A stretch of 64,000 nt of DNA from Promerops cafer (taxonomy: Eukaryota > Chordata > Aves > Passeriformes > Nectariniidae), in the NCBI GenBank assembly GCA_013398275.1, contig VZSE01004866.1, positions 2,188,783-2,252,782 of the forward strand, in the 5' to 3' direction. Positions 60,804 to 64,000 of the stretch are shown one piece after another (the first letter of the stretch is position 1; the number at the start of each line of letters is the position of its first letter). Made by a program: the position numbers and the translations under genes. The notes under the pieces were generated by a model, which did not search any database, was not told the DNA's origin, and worked only from the letters and a program-made list of their open reading frames with translations.

Positions 60804-62947
60804 CTGGAACACCAAATGGAGCCCTGTAAAAGACTGCACCCCTCACTTATTCCTGAGTAAAAAAGCTGTTGTGACACTTCCTCCACGGATTTTCTGGATT
60901 ATCTTTGTCCGGTCTTAGAGAAAGCTGTAGAAAGGGAGTAAGGTGATAACCCCCACTAAAACAAAACACCTCGAAGGCTTTGTTATCCACATATTCTAGT
61001 TGTCTGGTTTTCCTCAAATAAGCAAATGAACCACTTGCATTTCTGCCCCAGGTTTGAATCTCCACCACTATTACTCCCAGTCAATGACAAAACTGAACTT
61101 GGCTCTCCCACTTCTGGGAGGCTCCCCCACCAGGCTACCCATCAGGCAATGAACAACACCTGGTATTTAAACAGAAAACACCTGTGGCAGCTGGCACTGT
61201 TCTTTCTCTGGATTAGGCACCCTGTGAATTCTTACCAGAGCAACCACCTTCAGCCTCACACAGAATGACACTTCAGCTCATTTTTCTTGGCAATAGGGGA
61301 GACAAAAGCTGCTCAGTCTGTTAAGCAGTAAAATGCTTCTATAAGGCTAGAGGCTGGGAAAACTTTAATATGAAATAAATAAAATATTTATGGTCATTAC
61401 AGGCACCTTTAAGGTTACACAACTTGAGATTGCGAGGGTAGTTGACATTTAGGAAAATTTATAGCTTTTAACTCTTCATTTTTAATGCCTTGGTTCATTG
61501 TCTTTAAAGGTAAGACAAAATATTGCCTTTACATTTCAACACAAGGTTGTAGAGAGAACTACATTAAGGTCTGGGAGAAGCTTAGAATTACATTTTGATG
61601 AAAAACACAAAAACATTTTTAAAAAAGCATGGGAAAAGTGCTAGCATTTCAAAGTTAATAAAATTGCTGAAATTAGAAGTATAAAAATTAAAATCTTTAT
61701 AGCTGAGAAGTATAAATGGAAAACCCACCAATATCAAATGCAAGCAATTAAATGCCAGATCCTGATGAGGGGCTTGCTGTAGCAAGGACTGCATCTCTAA
61801 ATGCCAACACACGGCAGATCTACTGCATGTTTGCGTGCTAATTGCCCAAGTTAAGCATTAGAACTAAAATATCCAATCCAACCGAAATAATTTTTTTAAA
61901 AAGCCAACAAAAACATAAAAAATGAAATAATTTGCATTCTCTCTGCAGCACTTTCACATGCCCACATGGAGAGCAGATAGAAGAACACTGTGTTCTGTTC
62001 TGAATCATTTGCTGCATGGCTCCGGAGCCAGTGTCTTCAGGAGCAAGCCCTGTACACCCACAGCCCTGCTTCTGAAGCCAAGAAAGAAAAATGAGGTAAG
62101 TGTAGTCCTAATATGCAATGAAAATCTTGAGAACACAAGCAAATTACTGTCTTTCAAACTCCAGAGTTTGAAATGTTCACTTTAGAAGGAGTGCACAGAC
62201 AAGCACCTGTCAAAGGGATGCAACATCTTATAGAACTTCATTACTCAAAAATCTTTTCCAAGAAGAGGTGCCAATTAAAAAACTGCCTCAGAAACATGAC
62301 AGGGTTCAACTCCTCTGTTAGCAGAAGCCTGTGGGTAGATTATGGAACCATTAAGGTTGGAAAAGGCCTCCAAATCATTGAGTCCAAGCTTTGACTGAGC
62401 ACCACCACCAGCCACAGCACTAAGTGCCACATCAAGTCGGTTCTTGAAAGTTCCAGGAATGATGACTCCATCACTTTCCTGGGAAGCCTGTTCCAATGCC
62501 TGACCATACTGTCAGTGCAAAAATTCTTCCTGATGTCCAACCTGAACCTCCCCTTGGGCAGCTTGAGGCCATCTCCTCTCCTGTCCCTGTAGCCTGGGAG
62601 AAGAGGCCGACCCCACTTGACTACAGCCTCCTTTCACGTAGCTGTAAGGGTGATAAGGTTCCCCCTGAGCCTCCTTTTCTCTAGGCTGAACACCCCCAGC
62701 TCCCTCATCTGCTCCCTGTATGAAATCAGGATTCCATGTACCCCATACATTCTGCATATTCTTCGCTGTTTAAAAGTATCATAGACTTCCTTACCTCTTA
62801 TGCTTGTGCTAGATTCTTGAAGTTCCAGTTCCATGTAGTGAAGCTGTTTTTTGGAAGTAGGGCTGACAGGAATATTAACATAGGTGGCTGTCTCACTGTG
62901 GGGTCGATCTGGTGTAGGGACATCAGCTGAATAACCGACTGCCCCTT
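60667..62947 (-). CDS. DOK7: DOK7-like docking protein, last two coding exons (5' part outside window)
   Basis: Two minus-strand coding exons, 62947-62795 and 60803-60667, join in phase through a GTAAGG donor and a GTGTTCCAG acceptor across a 2.0 kb intron. The joined tail is about 95 residues. It contains ATYVNIPVSP, KQLHYMELELQE and SGYAQIDIAATE, and ends EELEQ-type basic coiled helix with KKKGAQQ and TGA. YVNI is a good GRB2 SH2 motif; YMEL and YAQI are further candidate phosphotyrosines. Such tails belong to PTB-domain docking proteins of the DOK/FRS/IRS group. DOK7 is favoured because in human it is the convergent neighbour of LRPAP1. DOK7 activates the MuSK kinase at the neuromuscular junction. 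The PH and PTB domains would lie right of the window. The tail also resembles FRS2/FRS3 C-termini, so the family name is firmer than the gene name. Confidence 0.65.
60804..62794. other. Intron of docking-protein gene
   Basis: Holds a CR1 3' end at 62338-62745. Nothing else recognised. Confidence 0.55.
62338..62745 (-). mobile_element. CR1 LINE 3' end in intron
   Basis: The minus strand reads as sense CR1: GGAGCTGGGGGTGTTCAGCC, TCAGGGGGAACCTTATCACC, CCTGTTC-type exit CCAGGAAAGTGATGGAGTCA and GGTTGGACTC-like AACCTTAATGGTTCCATAAT at the 3' end. It is fairly well conserved, so younger than most copies here. It is in the same orientation as the host gene and its 5' edge is about 50 bases from the exon donor. 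Confidence 0.92.
62795..62947 (-). CDS. DOK7: Docking protein penultimate coding exon
   Basis: Read on the minus strand it follows GGTACTTGTTTCAG and encodes GAVGYSADVPTPDRPHSE, TATYVNIPVSPTSKK and QLHYMELELQESSTSIR. It enters in phase 1 and leaves in phase 1 at AGAG/GTAAGG. Length 153 bases. Confidence 0.75.
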
Positions 62948-64000
62948 CTGAAACAAGTACCAAGTTACAACTTGTAACAAGTTACATCATCGGGCGCCCT
63001 TTGCAATGCCCGATGACCCCGTTCATACAGACTCACTGAAAGCACACTGAGCAGCAATAACCCTGCTTGCCAAACAGGACATTCCTCAGGGGTAGAGGGA
63101 CACGAGAAAACTACACTTTCTACTTTAAATATCCCGAGACACTGACCAAGTCAGGATCTATGCAGAGGGCCACTGACCACACACAGGGATGTTGCTGTGT
63201 TGTGGCAGAAGGCAAACACTCTGCAAACATTTCCAACAGCAGCACTACCTCACAAGGCTTCCAGCTCTACCTTAGGTTAGTAAAGCTTTACATGAAGTAA
63301 TTTGTTCTAGGAAGATGTGAACTACTATATCACCTGCAAGACAGAAAGCAAAATTGGTAGAGGTTCTTAAAGCCCAAAAACGGGGACTGAAGAACTGTTT
63401 CAAGCGAAGGGAGGGCAAACTTGAGGAGACAACATTGACAGCTTCCCTGTGCAGAATTCAAAAAGATAGGAATGATGCCAAGTGAGGACAAAAAAGTATT
63501 AAAGGACTTTCATTGCAAGAAAAAAATAGTGGGAAAACTCTTCTAAACAGTAAAGACCACAAGAACTTTAGAGGAAATCCCACAGAGTTTTCTAGAATTT
63601 TCTAAAAAAGACACAGATTAACACCTAGTGGGAAACAGCTTCTATAAAACAATTTTGACTTAAAACCAACTTTTTTTTTGTCTACTGGTTTAATTCTCAA
63701 GACCTCATCTAGCCCTGCTTTCAATTATTTTAATCTTGTCTGCCTGTTCAGTCCAGCTGGAGTCCTTAGCCTTAAAGACTTTCTACTCTTTAGTCAGTTT
63801 GAGACAGAGGAGTGCAGAGGGAAAACAGTATCACTTTGAGGTTCTCCCTTTTCATGAAGTTCTCTTCTTAAACCCTTCCTTGTCCCCACAAAGAACTCAT
63901 AGCAAAACTTTTTTTGTCCAAACGGCTGCTTTTCCTTTTTTCATATTTAGACACTATTGAGAATGGAGATATCAAGGCATTTTAGAGCACGGGGAAAAAT
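62948..64000. other. Intron of docking-protein gene, to window edge
   Basis: No further exon recognised on the minus strand. A perfect 9-base-arm hairpin lies at 62987-63016. Confidence 0.5.
62987..63016. repeat. Short perfect inverted repeat
   Basis: TCATCGGGC at 62987-62995 and GCCCGATGA at 63008-63016 are exact reverse complements around a 12-base loop. It lies 40 bases upstream of the docking-protein exon acceptor. Confidence 0.85.

Noticed and set aside
1..64000. CRISPR array, operon or prokaryotic mobile element
   Set aside because: The window is vertebrate nuclear DNA with introns and CR1 elements. No regularly spaced repeats were seen.

Overview
This window is vertebrate nuclear DNA, almost certainly from a bird. 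The signs are many CR1 LINE 3' ends of avian type, multi-exon genes with GT-AG introns, a CpG-island promoter, and a local gene order that matches the LRPAP1-DOK7 neighbourhood of human 4p16.3. A passerine is plausible, but I cannot prove it from sequence alone. It is draft assembly: there is a 4-base N gap inside a poly-C run at about 55.95 kb and a single N at 56374.

Layout. From 1 to about 34.4 kb lies an AT-rich gene desert. It holds CR1 debris of several ages, simple repeats and no coding exon that I recognise. From 34.4 to 37.9 kb is a small chemokine locus: one intact three-exon CC chemokine gene (coding exons 36950-37681, TATA box, poly(A) signal), preceded by two decayed tandem copies of its 5' part and split by a CR1 insertion. 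From 39.8 to 49.8 kb is a complete LRPAP1 gene encoding RAP, the ER chaperone of LDL-receptor-family proteins. It has eight exons, a 351-residue product, a CpG-island promoter with a ZNF143-type site, and an HNEL retention signal. From 49.8 to 60.6 kb is intergenic DNA with one long CR1 and the assembly gap. From 60.67 to 62.95 kb on the minus strand are the last two coding exons of a phosphotyrosine docking protein. I read it as DOK7, because DOK7 is the convergent neighbour of LRPAP1 and the tail carries YVNI, YMEL and YAQI motifs. The rest of that gene lies beyond the right edge.

The genes are independent: secreted immune signal, secretory-pathway chaperone, and cytoplasmic adaptor. The most interesting items are the chemokine beside LRPAP1 with its duplication history and long N-terminus, the replacement of one pH-sensing histidine in RAP domain 3, and the FRS2-like look of the docking-protein tail. 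I found no clear new system. Exon boundaries were set by hand from splice sites and phase, so they are firm where phase and protein homology agree (chemokine, LRPAP1, the two docking exons). Transposon edges are approximate.
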